This document shows positions 1-6,650 of a stretch of DNA of 8,967 nt, piece after piece (the stretch's first letter is position 1; the number at the start of each line of letters is the position of its first letter). The stretch covers positions 1-8,967 of the forward strand of contig DMLG01000114.1 in the NCBI GenBank assembly GCA_003453455.1, in the 5' to 3' direction. Under the pieces are notes generated by a model that saw only the letters and a list, made by a program, of their open reading frames with translations, was not told the origin of the DNA and searched no databases. The position numbers and the translations under genes were made by a program. The stretch is from Clostridiales bacterium (GTDB lineage Bacteria; Bacillota; Clostridia; UBA1381).

Positions 1-420
1 AGGCGCTTTTTGTCTTTGTAACCTTCCGTAGCTGCCTGCTGAAATTCTCAATCGCATTGGTTGTATAGACAAGCTTCCTTATCTCAGGCGGATACTTGAA
101 CATGGTAGAAAGTTCTGTCCAATTAACCCTCCAGCTTTTGACTCCAAGCGGATATTTTACGCCCCATTTTGCCTCAAATTCATCAAGAGCAACAAGAGCT
201 ATTTCTTCAGTAGGCGCCTTATACACAGGCTTTAAATCTGCTGTAAATTGCTTAATATCCTTATATGATACATAACGGCATGAGGAGCGTATTTGATGTA
301 TTATACAGCGTTGTACCTCGGTTTTCGGGAATGCTGCGAGGTCATATTTCCATTAACAGCAAAAAAAATATCGGTACCGAATTTTATATTATTCTGCCGA
401 AGTTCTGAACTATTGCATCC
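1..420 (-). pseudogene. IS256-family (Mutator-type) transposase remnant, frameshifted and cut by the window edge
   Basis: The minus strand from about 343 down to 1 is open and reads as the C-terminal half of an IS256-type DDE transposase. Visible family motifs are AAFPKTEVQRCIIHQIR, then YVSYKDIKQFTADLKPVYKAP, KYPLGVKSW and FKYPPEIRKLVYTTNAIENF. The catalytic glutamate of TTNAIENF is at 47-49. A TAA at 353-355 closes this frame upstream. In another frame, 340-405 reads ELRQNNIKFGTDIFFAVNG, which resembles the family segment ELKNRGVxDILxxxVDGL. Homology therefore continues after a frameshift, with several codons missing between the two parts. In this alignment the second catalytic aspartate is replaced by Asn (352-354). 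The first catalytic aspartate region is absent, because stops and unrelated sequence follow beyond about 420. The copy cannot encode an active transposase. Recognition of the C-terminal part is firm; the extent of the upstream remnant is less certain. The 3' end lies outside the window. Confidence 0.88.
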
Positions 421-442
421 AAGTTTTTATTATTATTTGAAA

Positions 443-469
443 GAAGCGCCTATGACACATAGACGCTTC
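443..469 (-). terminator. Intrinsic terminator ending the GH43 operon
   Basis: On the minus strand a 12-bp stem (GAAGCGTCTATG paired with CATAGGCGCTTC, with one G-T pair) closes a 3-nt loop and is followed by TTTC and an AT-rich run. It starts 38 nt after the GH43 stop codon. The T-run is short, so efficiency may be moderate. The plus strand has no T-run after the stem, so the hairpin serves minus-strand transcription. It also separates the operon from the transposase remnant. Confidence 0.75.
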
Positions 470-507
470 AAAACTATTATACTTTATAAACAACAAAGCT
501 TATACTA

Positions 508-1533
508 TTAATTTAATGATGGAACAGGATACGGTACGCCGCACTTTGTCAACTCGCCTATATGTAAAAATCCTGTTTCATCAAAAAATACTCTTTGACA
601 ATGACATTTTCGCTTCATTGGTCTGTTTTCAGGATTTGACATTTCGAGGCAATGATAGCAAATCCACAACTCGCTTTTATTCGGCGAGTAAAAGAATGTT
701 GCATGCCCCGGTCCGAAGTTGCCATTGCTTTTTATCGCAATCGGTAACGAATATTTCTCCCACGAATCCGAGCTTACAATATTTCCACCTTTATATTCAA
801 GCAAACCTATAGCATAATCGTCACTCCAACAACCATTTGCTGAATATGTAATAAACAGCCTGCCGTTAGGACTTTTCACAAAATAACCACCCTCAACAAT
901 CGGTATTTTATCATAGGGTGGCACAAGCTCCCATTCAAGTTCTGGCTTTGCAATTATTGCAAATTCCCCAACAGGTTCAGATGGCGTTTTGAGTTTCTGA
1001 ATCGAAAGTGTCTGTACTCCGTCAATCACAGTTGAGCAACATAGGTATAATTCATCACATTTTTCATCAAAATATACCGTTGGATCTATAGAAAATACAT
1101 CACGGTTAATATGCCCACAGAGTTTGAACCCATCAAACGGTGAGTCTGTTTTGGCCTCTAAAACAATAATATGTTTCTTATCATCGTTCGGAGCATTCTC
1201 ACAACTTGTATAAATATACCATTTACCTTTTATAAAATGCAACTCCGGTGCCCATAAATAGCCATATGTTTCATCTTCAGAGTTTGAGCGGTACACAAGA
1301 CAGCTCTCACTGTTTACAAACATATCTTCAAAATTTTCACTTCGGTGAAGTATCAGACAGTCTGCTCCCCAAAATTCATTTCCGCAAGTTGATATGCCGT
1401 AATAGCATTTTTCTTTTTCACAGTATATGATGCATGGATCAGGATGCCCTTCGTTTCCCATTGGATTAAAAAAGGCTTTTTTGCAGGAATTGTTTATTGC
1501 AGGAAGATTAAATTGTTCATTTAGAACTATCAC
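508..1533 (-). CDS. Glycoside hydrolase family 43 protein (beta-xylosidase / alpha-L-arabinofuranosidase-like), cytoplasmic
   Basis: The 341-residue product looks like a single-domain GH43 five-bladed beta-propeller, an inverting glycosidase family usually active on xylose- or arabinose-containing glycosides. The expected catalytic triad can be proposed: Asp32 in GHPDP (base), Asp150 in SIDPT (pKa modulator) and Glu214 in VEGGY (acid). WAPELH at 94-99 and GPGHATFF at 274-281 are typical blade motifs, and His277 may sit in the active site. There is no signal peptide or membrane segment, so it should act in the cytoplasm on imported oligosaccharides. It has 18 cysteines, which is unusual, including CYHC and CHC near the C-terminus. 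The start is GTG, supported by a strong ribosome binding site. It is the last gene of its operon, downstream of a sugar isomerase-like gene. Substrate cannot be read from the sequence. Confidence 0.88.
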   Translation of the reverse strand: MIVLNEQFNLPAINNSCKKAFFNPMGNEGHPDPCIIYCEKEKCYYGISTCGNEFWGADCLILHRSENFEDMFVNSESCLVYRSNSEDETYGYLWAPELHFIKGKWYIYTSCENAPNDDKKHIIVLEAKTDSPFDGFKLCGHINRDVFSIDPTVYFDEKCDELYLCCSTVIDGVQTLSIQKLKTPSEPVGEFAIIAKPELEWELVPPYDKIPIVEGGYFVKSPNGRLFITYSANGCWSDDYAIGLLEYKGGNIVSSDSWEKYSLPIAIKSNGNFGPGHATFFYSPNKSELWICYHCLEMSNPENRPMKRKCHCQRVFFDETGFLHIGELTKCGVPYPVPSLN

Positions 1534-1541
1534 AAGCCAAA

Positions 1542-1546
1542 CCTCC
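1542..1546 (-). promoter_or_regulatory. Shine-Dalgarno site that fixes a GTG start for the GH43 gene
   Basis: GGAGG on the minus strand lies 8 nt before the GTG at 1531-1533. No ATG upstream in this frame has comparable support, so the GTG start is preferred. Confidence 0.8.
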
Positions 1547-1599
1547 GTGGTTATCTCATCTTATATGAATTTTCATAGATATTGTTGTGTCTGGAATAA

Positions 1600-2403
1600 T
1601 TACTCTGTAAACGCTTTTATCTTTTGGATTCTTTCAAAAGCTGTCTTGAAAAAGCTTTCCAATGGCATATTCTTATACTTGTACTGAAGTTCCATTGTTA
1701 GCGGTCCCTTGTAACCAATTTCCTTGATCCGCCTGCCATACCACTCCCAATCAAGACTACCATCGAAGGGAAGAAGGTGCAAATCATCCATCCAGCTAAT
1801 ATTTCCCGGTTGTCTGACTCCTAAATTGTCATGAATATGGGTGCATATTATTTTGTCACCGAACTTTTCAGACATATCAATCTCCGGTGTGTAACAAAGA
1901 TTGTGTCCGCAATCCCAACAAAAACCATGAAAATCACCAATGATATCCATAACCTTGTAAAGATGCTCCGGTAATTCCAAATTTTCAAAAGCAAGTTTTA
2001 CTTTCTTCTTTTCTGAATAATCACAAAGCTTTTTAAATCTATCTATCCCTATTTTGCCCGGTTCAGGGCCTTTGCTATCGCAGCTTACATGCATAACTCC
2101 AATTGGAATTTCAGCCTTGCTACATCCGTCAATTTGTTTTTTTATGATCTCAAAATAAGTTTCTCCGGACAAAGTATCTTCCCATAAGTCATTGGCCGTA
2201 AGTCCATCTGCCGTTTTGAAAGGCAGATGAACTGTTTCAAATTCAATTCCTATTTTCTGTCCCAATTCTTTCCACTCATAAATAGGTTCGTCATCGTAAT
2301 AACCCGAAAAAAAACAATCATAACCGCAATCATGGATTATTCTTATTTGTTCCTCTTTAGGAATGTCGATACCTCCTATCAAAGAAACGCCTACTTTCCG
2401 CAT
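1600..2403 (-). CDS. Sugar phosphate isomerase/epimerase family protein (xylose isomerase-like TIM barrel)
   Basis: The 267-residue protein has the usual length and fold pattern of the AP endonuclease 2 / xylose isomerase-like TIM-barrel family (COG1082 type; relatives include IolE, IolI and hydroxypyruvate isomerase). Likely divalent metal ligands are present: Glu140 in AFENLE, Asp164 in CWDCGHN, His189 or His191 in THIHDN, and Glu238 in TMELQY. His59, His105 and His167 lie at the barrel mouth in relatives. The protein therefore appears catalytically intact, probably acting on a sugar, sugar phosphate or keto-sugar in the cytoplasm. An AGGAGGG ribosome binding site (2409-2415) precedes the ATG. 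It lies between a response regulator gene and a GH43 gene, so it may process the sugar released by GH43. The exact substrate is unknown; the family is very diverse. Confidence 0.85.
   Translation of the reverse strand: MRKVGVSLIGGIDIPKEEQIRIIHDCGYDCFFSGYYDDEPIYEWKELGQKIGIEFETVHLPFKTADGLTANDLWEDTLSGETYFEIIKKQIDGCSKAEIPIGVMHVSCDSKGPEPGKIGIDRFKKLCDYSEKKKVKLAFENLELPEHLYKVMDIIGDFHGFCWDCGHNLCYTPEIDMSEKFGDKIICTHIHDNLGVRQPGNISWMDDLHLLPFDGSLDWEWYGRRIKEIGYKGPLTMELQYKYKNMPLESFFKTAFERIQKIKAFTE
1606..1619. promoter_or_regulatory. Candidate cre site (CcpA catabolite repression) upstream of the GH43 gene
   Basis: TGTAAACGCTTTTA matches the consensus TGWAANCGNTNWCA at all specified positions but one (T for C near the end). 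It overlaps the last codons of the isomerase-like gene and lies about 73 bp before the GH43 start. In Firmicutes, CcpA bound inside an operon can block transcription. The site could be chance because it sits in coding sequence, but its position before a glycosidase gene fits carbon catabolite control. Confidence 0.4.
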
Positions 2404-2453
2404 AAAATCCCTCCTACATCACGACAAGACAATCAACCGCTTGCATTTATAAT

Positions 2454-3128
2454 CTAAAACTTTTCCAACATATCTATAATACCATTTTTTTGCATATCCT
2501 TAATGACCTCTCTTATATTTGCACCGGCAAATTTCTTCGAAATTTTATTCACAATTACTCTTATGGTTCCATGTTCTACACATCGTGCATCCGCGATGTC
2601 CTGATATGTCATTCCTTTGCAAAGCAACTTCAAAACTTCAATCTCTGTTTTTGATAATCTCGAAATCAGATTGGCGCAGTACAAAATGCTTTCTCGCTCT
2701 TTTCGCATATTAACAAGCTCTTTCACAATCAAGTCATTTACCTTGCCGCGCTGCTTATCATTTCCGACAACGCTGTCTATTATGCTCAAAATATTTTCAT
2801 CTGTGTCTGTTTTTATAATGTACTCACAAATTCCGGCATCAAAAGCAGACAGAATAATCTCGTCATCATCATGAATCGTGACAGCAACAATCTTAACATC
2901 CGGCAATATTTCGATTATTCTTCTTGATGCAATTATACCTGCATCATCAGTCTCCATCTGAATATCCATAAGGATTAGATTCGGTTTCTTTTCTTTAGCA
3001 ATCTCATATGCATCCGCACCGGTCGATGCCTTTCCCACTATGGTATAAACATCGCTTTTTAAAGACAATATCCGTTCATATCGTCTAACATATATAGGCA
3101 TATCATCCACTATTAACACGCTTACCAT
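2454..3128 (-). CDS. NarL/LuxR-type DNA-binding response regulator, no kinase nearby
   Basis: The 224-residue protein has a CheY-like receiver domain (about 1-120) and a LuxR-type helix-turn-helix output domain (about 155-215). Receiver residues are all present: Asp8 and Asp9 (metal), Asp55 in LILMDIQM (phosphorylation), Thr84 and Lys106 (switching). The linker at 125-150 is charged and likely helical. The output domain begins RLSKTEIEVLKLLCKGMTYQ, the typical helix pattern of NarL proteins. A strong AGGAGGG site (3134-3140) precedes the ATG. No histidine kinase gene is in the window, so the partner is encoded elsewhere or the protein works without one. It follows the phosphohexomutase gene by 35 bp and precedes the isomerase-like gene by 50 bp, with no terminator seen. 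It may therefore regulate this carbohydrate block, but that is inference from position. Confidence 0.93.
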   Translation of the reverse strand: MVSVLIVDDMPIYVRRYERILSLKSDVYTIVGKASTGADAYEIAKEKKPNLILMDIQMETDDAGIIASRRIIEILPDVKIVAVTIHDDDEIILSAFDAGICEYIIKTDTDENILSIIDSVVGNDKQRGKVNDLIVKELVNMRKERESILYCANLISRLSKTEIEVLKLLCKGMTYQDIADARCVEHGTIRVIVNKISKKFAGANIREVIKDMQKNGIIDMLEKF

Positions 3129-3163
3129 CTAATCCCTCCTTATTCTACTGTTACATTATTCTA

Positions 3164-4798
3164 TCAACAATTATAATTCAATACTTTTTTCTTCAATTCC
3201 TCCAGTGCAGCCTCTGCATCTTTTTCATCTTTCCTGCAGACGCCAAAATAGAATTTTATTTTTGGTTCTGTACCCGATGGTCTGACCGCAAACCAAGCAT
3301 CCTCAAGAAAGAATTTAATAACATCTGATTTAGGAAGTCCCGTCTCGTCATGTAAATAATCGATTTTTTGAGTATGACCGACATTCAGGCTTCCGCTCCT
3401 GAAATAATCCATAATGGCTTGTATCTTTTTCATGCCCTCAATACCTTCTAACGACAAGCTATACAAGCTCTCCCTATAATAACCGTACTTAGAGAACAAT
3501 TCTTCCAATTCGTCATAAAGAGTTTTTCCCTGTTTCCACAGCTCTGCCGCAAGCTCGGTTATTAACATGGCAGCAACAACTGCATCTTTATCTCTTGCAT
3601 ATGTGCCCTTTAAGTAGCCGTAGCTTTCTTCCAACCCGAAAACAAACTCCCTGTCTCCTCTTTTTTCAAATTCCTTGATTTTTCCGCCAATATACTTGAA
3701 TCCCGTAAGAACATCTACAGTTTCAACACCAAAATCGTTTGCAATACTTCTGACCATTTCTGTTGTTACTATCGTTTTCACTATTGCAAGTCTTGAATTT
3801 TCATATTTCTCTTTCGGCAAGCTTTGCAATATATAGTTACATAAGAGGATTCCTGTCTGATTTCCTGTTAATGTCTTATATTCCCCGTCTTTATTAGTTC
3901 TTACTGCTACACCTATTCTGTCACTGTCGGGGTCAGTGCCTAATATCAGATCAGCCTTCTGCTTTATTGCATATTTTATGGCGATTTCAAACGCTTCACT
4001 GTTTTCGGGATTTGGTGAAACTACTGTCGGAAAATTCCCGTCAGGTGCTTCCTGCTCCGGAACTATAAACAAATTATTTACGCCTATTTCCTTTAATATT
4101 CTTGTAACAGGTTTATTTCCGGAGCCATGCAAAGGAGTATATATCACCTTAAACCCTTCCGGAACATCAACGAGAATTGCTTGTTGCTTAACAGCGCTGA
4201 TATATGCGTCATCAATTTCTGTCCCTACGAATCTGATGCTCGGCTTGTTATCAATTTTTATATCGCTAAACATATCGAGTTTATTTATATGTTCTGTTAT
4301 TCTTTCAGCCTTTTCCGGCAAAATTTGACCGCCGTCTTCGCCATAAACCTTATATCCATTGTATTCTTTAGGGTTATGGCTTGCTGTAATAACAATTCCT
4401 CTTTTGCAATTTAAGTACCTTACCGCAAAAGACAATTCAGGCGTTGGTCTTAAAGAATCAAACAAATATGCTTTAATACCGTTTCCGCAAAGTACCTTGT
4501 ATGCTTCTGTCGCAAATTCTTTTGAATTATTCCTTGAATCGTATGCTATTACGACGCTGCTTTCTCCTTTTTCGCCTTCTGATAATTCATCAGCTAATCC
4601 TTGAGTTGCTCTTCTTACCGTGTATTTGTTCATTCGGTTGCTTCCGGCTCCCATAAGTCCTCTAAGGCCACCTGTACCGAATTCAAGATCTTTGTAAAAT
4701 CTGTCCTCTATTTCATTTGCATCAATACTTTTGATTTCATCCACCGTTTCTTTGTCGGCATTTTTTAACCATTTTTCATATATTTCAAAATAATCCAT
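3164..4798 (-). CDS. Phosphoglucomutase / phosphomannomutase (alpha-D-phosphohexomutase, PgcA-like)
   Basis: The enzyme interconverts hexose 1-phosphate and hexose 6-phosphate through a phosphoserine intermediate, linking glycolysis with glycogen, cell-wall and nucleotide-sugar synthesis. With the start chosen here it has 544 residues, in the range of bacterial PgcA-type enzymes. Four signature regions are intact: the phosphoserine loop TASHNP (Ser140), the Mg-binding loop DPDSDR (Asp289, Asp291, Asp293), the sugar-binding loop GLEES (about 389-392), and the phosphate-binding loop RPSGTEP (506-512). The N-terminal FGTGGLRG motif is also typical. A start at 4810 would add four residues (MVIC) but has no ribosome binding site, whereas 4798 has GGTGAT just before it and gives the family-like start MDYFEIYEKWL. 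It begins the second gene block, after a promoter-containing gap. Sequence alone does not separate glucose from mannose preference. Confidence 0.95.
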   Translation of the reverse strand: MDYFEIYEKWLKNADKETVDEIKSIDANEIEDRFYKDLEFGTGGLRGLMGAGSNRMNKYTVRRATQGLADELSEGEKGESSVVIAYDSRNNSKEFATEAYKVLCGNGIKAYLFDSLRPTPELSFAVRYLNCKRGIVITASHNPKEYNGYKVYGEDGGQILPEKAERITEHINKLDMFSDIKIDNKPSIRFVGTEIDDAYISAVKQQAILVDVPEGFKVIYTPLHGSGNKPVTRILKEIGVNNLFIVPEQEAPDGNFPTVVSPNPENSEAFEIAIKYAIKQKADLILGTDPDSDRIGVAVRTNKDGEYKTLTGNQTGILLCNYILQSLPKEKYENSRLAIVKTIVTTEMVRSIANDFGVETVDVLTGFKYIGGKIKEFEKRGDREFVFGLEESYGYLKGTYARDKDAVVAAMLITELAAELWKQGKTLYDELEELFSKYGYYRESLYSLSLEGIEGMKKIQAIMDYFRSGSLNVGHTQKIDYLHDETGLPKSDVIKFFLEDAWFAVRPSGTEPKIKFYFGVCRKDEKDAEAALEELKKKVLNYNC

Positions 4799-4803
4799 AC
4801 AAA

Positions 4804-4808
4804 TCACC
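4804..4808 (-). promoter_or_regulatory. Shine-Dalgarno site supporting the phosphohexomutase start at 4798
   Basis: GGTGA (GGTGAT with the next base) pairs with the anti-SD end and lies 5 nt before the ATG at 4796-4798. It overlaps the alternative ATG at 4808-4810, so that ATG is unlikely to be the start. Confidence 0.65.
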
Positions 4809-4864
4809 ATATTAATGCATCAAATAATAAATCTCTTTACTCTATAATAAGCTTTACCAATCAT

Positions 4865-4893
4865 ATTATAACACAGCTTGTGCACAAAAAACA
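4865..4893 (-). promoter_or_regulatory. Putative sigma-A promoter with extended -10 for the phosphohexomutase block
   Basis: On the minus strand TGTTATAAT gives a perfect TATAAT box (4865-4870) with the TGn extension. Only a weak -35 (TTG-type, T-rich, about 4888-4893) is seen at 17-18 bp, as is common for extended -10 promoters. A start near 4857 would leave a leader of about 60 nt before the ATG at 4798. A 10-bp palindrome lies between the two boxes. Confidence 0.55.
4878..4887. promoter_or_regulatory. Perfect 10-bp palindrome TTGTGCACAA within the promoter spacer
   Basis: TTGTGCACAA is identical on both strands and lies between the -35 region and the -10 box of the putative promoter. This is a classical operator position, where a bound dimer would block RNA polymerase. 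A second, imperfect palindrome AAATGT-AA-ACATTT (4902-4915) lies just upstream. No regulator can be assigned. Short palindromes also occur by chance in AT-rich DNA. Confidence 0.35.
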
Positions 4894-4964
4894 ATAATAT
4901 AAAATGTAAACATTTATCAATAATATATACCGTTCTTCCCAGAAAAGCAAAATTATTTTGACAT

Positions 4965-5003
4965 AAGAAAAACGGCATCGTTCCCATAAACTGCGAAAAT
5001 GCC
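4965..5003 (-). terminator. Weak terminator-like hairpin after the second HAD gene
   Basis: On the minus strand GGCAT (4999-5003) pairs with ATGCC (4974-4978), with two further C-G pairs possible after a bulge, and GTTTTTCTT follows. It starts 40 nt after the HAD stop codon. The stem is short and the loop long, so this is tentative. Together with the promoter just downstream it suggests the boundary between the glp block and the phosphohexomutase block. Confidence 0.35.
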
Positions 5004-5042
5004 ATTAAAACATATAATATTCTTTTTATAGATAACGCCCTT

Positions 5043-5831
5043 CTATTCACATAAATCATTATATAACTCTTTTATGTTTTCATAAATGTACTCTGGTTTT
5101 ATGTTCATTTTCTCAACATCTTCAAGCGTGCCTTCTCCCGACAAAACAAAAACTGTTGATATTGATGCGTTTATTCCACTTGCAATATCGGTATAAAGCC
5201 TGTCGCCGATAATTACTGCCTCCTCTTTGGTAAATCCGCTTTTTTCGATGGCATAGTTTATCATGTCAGGTTCAGGTTTACCGATAAATTTAGGACGCTT
5301 TTTAGTCGCATTATATATCATTTCGCAGACAGAACCGCAATCAGGCACATATCCATATTCAGTCGGACACACCCAATCAGGATTTGTAGCTATATATTCA
5401 ATGTCATTATTCAGTATTTTGCAGGCATCTTCGAGCTTCTGGAATGTAAGCTCTGTATCAAAGCCAATCAAAAGGCAGTCAATGCCTTCTTCAAGTTTAT
5501 CGGTTATGTTAAATCCTGCATTTGAAAGCTGTTCTTTAAATGATTTTGTTCCAAAAGCATAAATCTTCTTGAAATTTTTGCAGTTTAAGTACATAATAGT
5601 TGCATCTGTCGATGTAAAAAAATCATTTGGGGTCGCAGAAATTCCGAGTTTTTCAAGCTTTTCCACATATTTATTGACACTTTTAGATGAATTGTTAGTT
5701 AAGAACATATATCTGCCGCCGATTTTCTTTACATAATCAAGAAAATCAAGCGTTCCGTCAAAAATGGTATTGCCAAGATATATCGTCCCGTCCATATCCA
5801 AAAGAAATAGTTTTTTGTCTTTTAAATCCAT
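5043..5831 (-). CDS. HAD-superfamily IIA phosphatase (NagD/AraL/PGP type), second of a tandem pair
   Basis: The 262-residue protein has every HAD-IIA motif: motif I DMDGT with nucleophile Asp12 and acid/base Asp14, motif II Thr45 in FLTNN, motif III Lys185 in IGKPEP, and motif IV GDRLYTD with Asp210 and Asp215. The C2-type cap lies between motifs II and III (about 60-180). Relatives hydrolyse small phosphate esters such as nucleotides, phosphoglycolate, sugar phosphates or glycerol 3-phosphate. AAAGGTG (5839-5845) precedes the ATG, which is only 4 nt after the stop of the preceding HAD gene, so translation is probably coupled. The two proteins differ clearly, especially in the cap, so they probably have different substrates or an old duplication. 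Its place at the end of a G3P operon suggests a G3P-related substrate, which is inference. Confidence 0.92.
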   Translation of the reverse strand: MDLKDKKLFLLDMDGTIYLGNTIFDGTLDFLDYVKKIGGRYMFLTNNSSKSVNKYVEKLEKLGISATPNDFFTSTDATIMYLNCKNFKKIYAFGTKSFKEQLSNAGFNITDKLEEGIDCLLIGFDTELTFQKLEDACKILNNDIEYIATNPDWVCPTEYGYVPDCGSVCEMIYNATKKRPKFIGKPEPDMINYAIEKSGFTKEEAVIIGDRLYTDIASGINASISTVFVLSGEGTLEDVEKMNIKPEYIYENIKELYNDLCE

Positions 5832-5835
5832 AATT

Positions 5836-6639
5836 TTACACCTTTACTAAATCTGCTATTCCATTTATTATATACTTGGATCTGTATGGAAAATCATTTA
5901 TGCTTTCCTTGGTTGTCACTCCCGAAAGAACGAGAACAGTATCAATATTTGACTCTATTCCTGCAATTATATCCGTATCCATTCTATCCCCTATAAATGC
6001 GATTTCATCACTGTGACAGCCTATTTTCTTAAGTCCTCGTCTTAACATAAGCGGATTAGGCTTACCCACAAAATACGCTTTTTTGCCTGTTGCAATCTCT
6101 ATAGGGGCAATTAAAGAGCCCGTTGCAGGCATTATTCCATCGGTTGTTATCCCTATCGTGTCAGGGTTTGCACCAATAAGCTTTGCACCCTTATTTACAA
6201 GTTCTATTGCCTTTTCTATTTTTTCAAAACAATATGTCCTGGTTTCTCCTAATATTACATAATCAGGATTAACATCATTCATATATATTTTTTGGTCGTA
6301 TAATGCTTTTGAGAGTGCTGCCTCCCCTATAACATATGCCGTGCACCCCGGTGTCTGACTGCTCAAAAAATCAGCAGTAGCCATTGCGCTTGTGAAAAAG
6401 TGATCGGCTGATATCGAAAGTCCCATTCTTTCCAATTTCATACTGAGTTCGTGAGGAGTTTTTTCGGGACTGTTTGTCAAAAACACAAACTTTTTATCGT
6501 TATCATTCATCCACTTTACAAAATCTATAACACCGTCCAATAGCTTACTTCCGTGGTAAATGACACCGTCCATATCACAGAAAAAACCTTTTTTTGAAAG
6601 TATTTGTTCTTTTATCTCATTTTTTGACGTCATATTCAT
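5836..6639 (-). CDS. HAD-superfamily IIA phosphatase (NagD/AraL/PGP type), first of a tandem pair
   Basis: The 267-residue protein carries the HAD-IIA motif set: motif I DMDGV with Asp22 and Asp24, motif II Thr55 in FLTNSP, motif III Lys193 in GKPNP, and motif IV GDRMDTD with Asp218 and Asp223. A C2 cap occupies roughly 70-185. Compared with its neighbour it has a longer N-terminus and a different residue pattern after motif II (NSP instead of NNS). The start is ATG at 6637-6639, since GAGGTGATC (6644-6652), a very strong ribosome binding site, lies 4 nt upstream and overlaps the glpP stop codon. Mammalian PGP of this family dephosphorylates G3P and phosphoglycolate. Given the glp genes upstream, G3P phosphatase activity or removal of a toxic side product is plausible but unproven. 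Confidence 0.92.
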   Translation of the reverse strand: MNMTSKNEIKEQILSKKGFFCDMDGVIYHGSKLLDGVIDFVKWMNDNDKKFVFLTNSPEKTPHELSMKLERMGLSISADHFFTSAMATADFLSSQTPGCTAYVIGEAALSKALYDQKIYMNDVNPDYVILGETRTYCFEKIEKAIELVNKGAKLIGANPDTIGITTDGIMPATGSLIAPIEIATGKKAYFVGKPNPLMLRRGLKKIGCHSDEIAFIGDRMDTDIIAGIESNIDTVLVLSGVTTKESINDFPYRSKYIINGIADLVKV

Positions 6640-6650
6640 TAACGATCACC

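Larger units (their letters stand above)
4799..5042. other. Intergenic region between the glycerol-phosphate and phosphohexomutase blocks
   Basis: This AT-rich gap of about 240 bp is the largest in the window. It contains the weak terminator-like hairpin, two palindromes and an extended -10 promoter, each listed separately. A 79-codon frame on the minus strand (4820-5059) crosses it but has no ribosome binding site and starts inside the upstream HAD gene, so I treat the region as non-coding. Confidence 0.6.

Noticed and set aside
361..368. Run of eight T on the minus strand in the transposase remnant, considered as a programmed frameshift site
   Set aside because: A slip there into the C-terminal frame would meet TAA at 353-355 at once, and several conserved codons are missing. 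The frame change reflects decay, not programmed slippage.
293..511. A 72-codon plus-strand frame near the transposase remnant
   Set aside because: It is antisense to the transposase remnant and runs through the terminator hairpin. No motif or ribosome binding site supports it.
1565..1576. Imperfect palindrome ATGAA-TT-TTCAT upstream of the GH43 gene
   Set aside because: It is short and AT-rich, with no clear promoter boxes around it, so chance is the simplest explanation.
4820..5059. A 79-codon minus-strand frame overlapping the end of the second HAD gene and rich in hydrophobic residues
   Set aside because: It has no ribosome binding site, begins inside the HAD coding sequence and runs through the putative terminator and promoter. 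Hydrophobic-looking frames are common by chance in AT-rich DNA, and I recognise no family.
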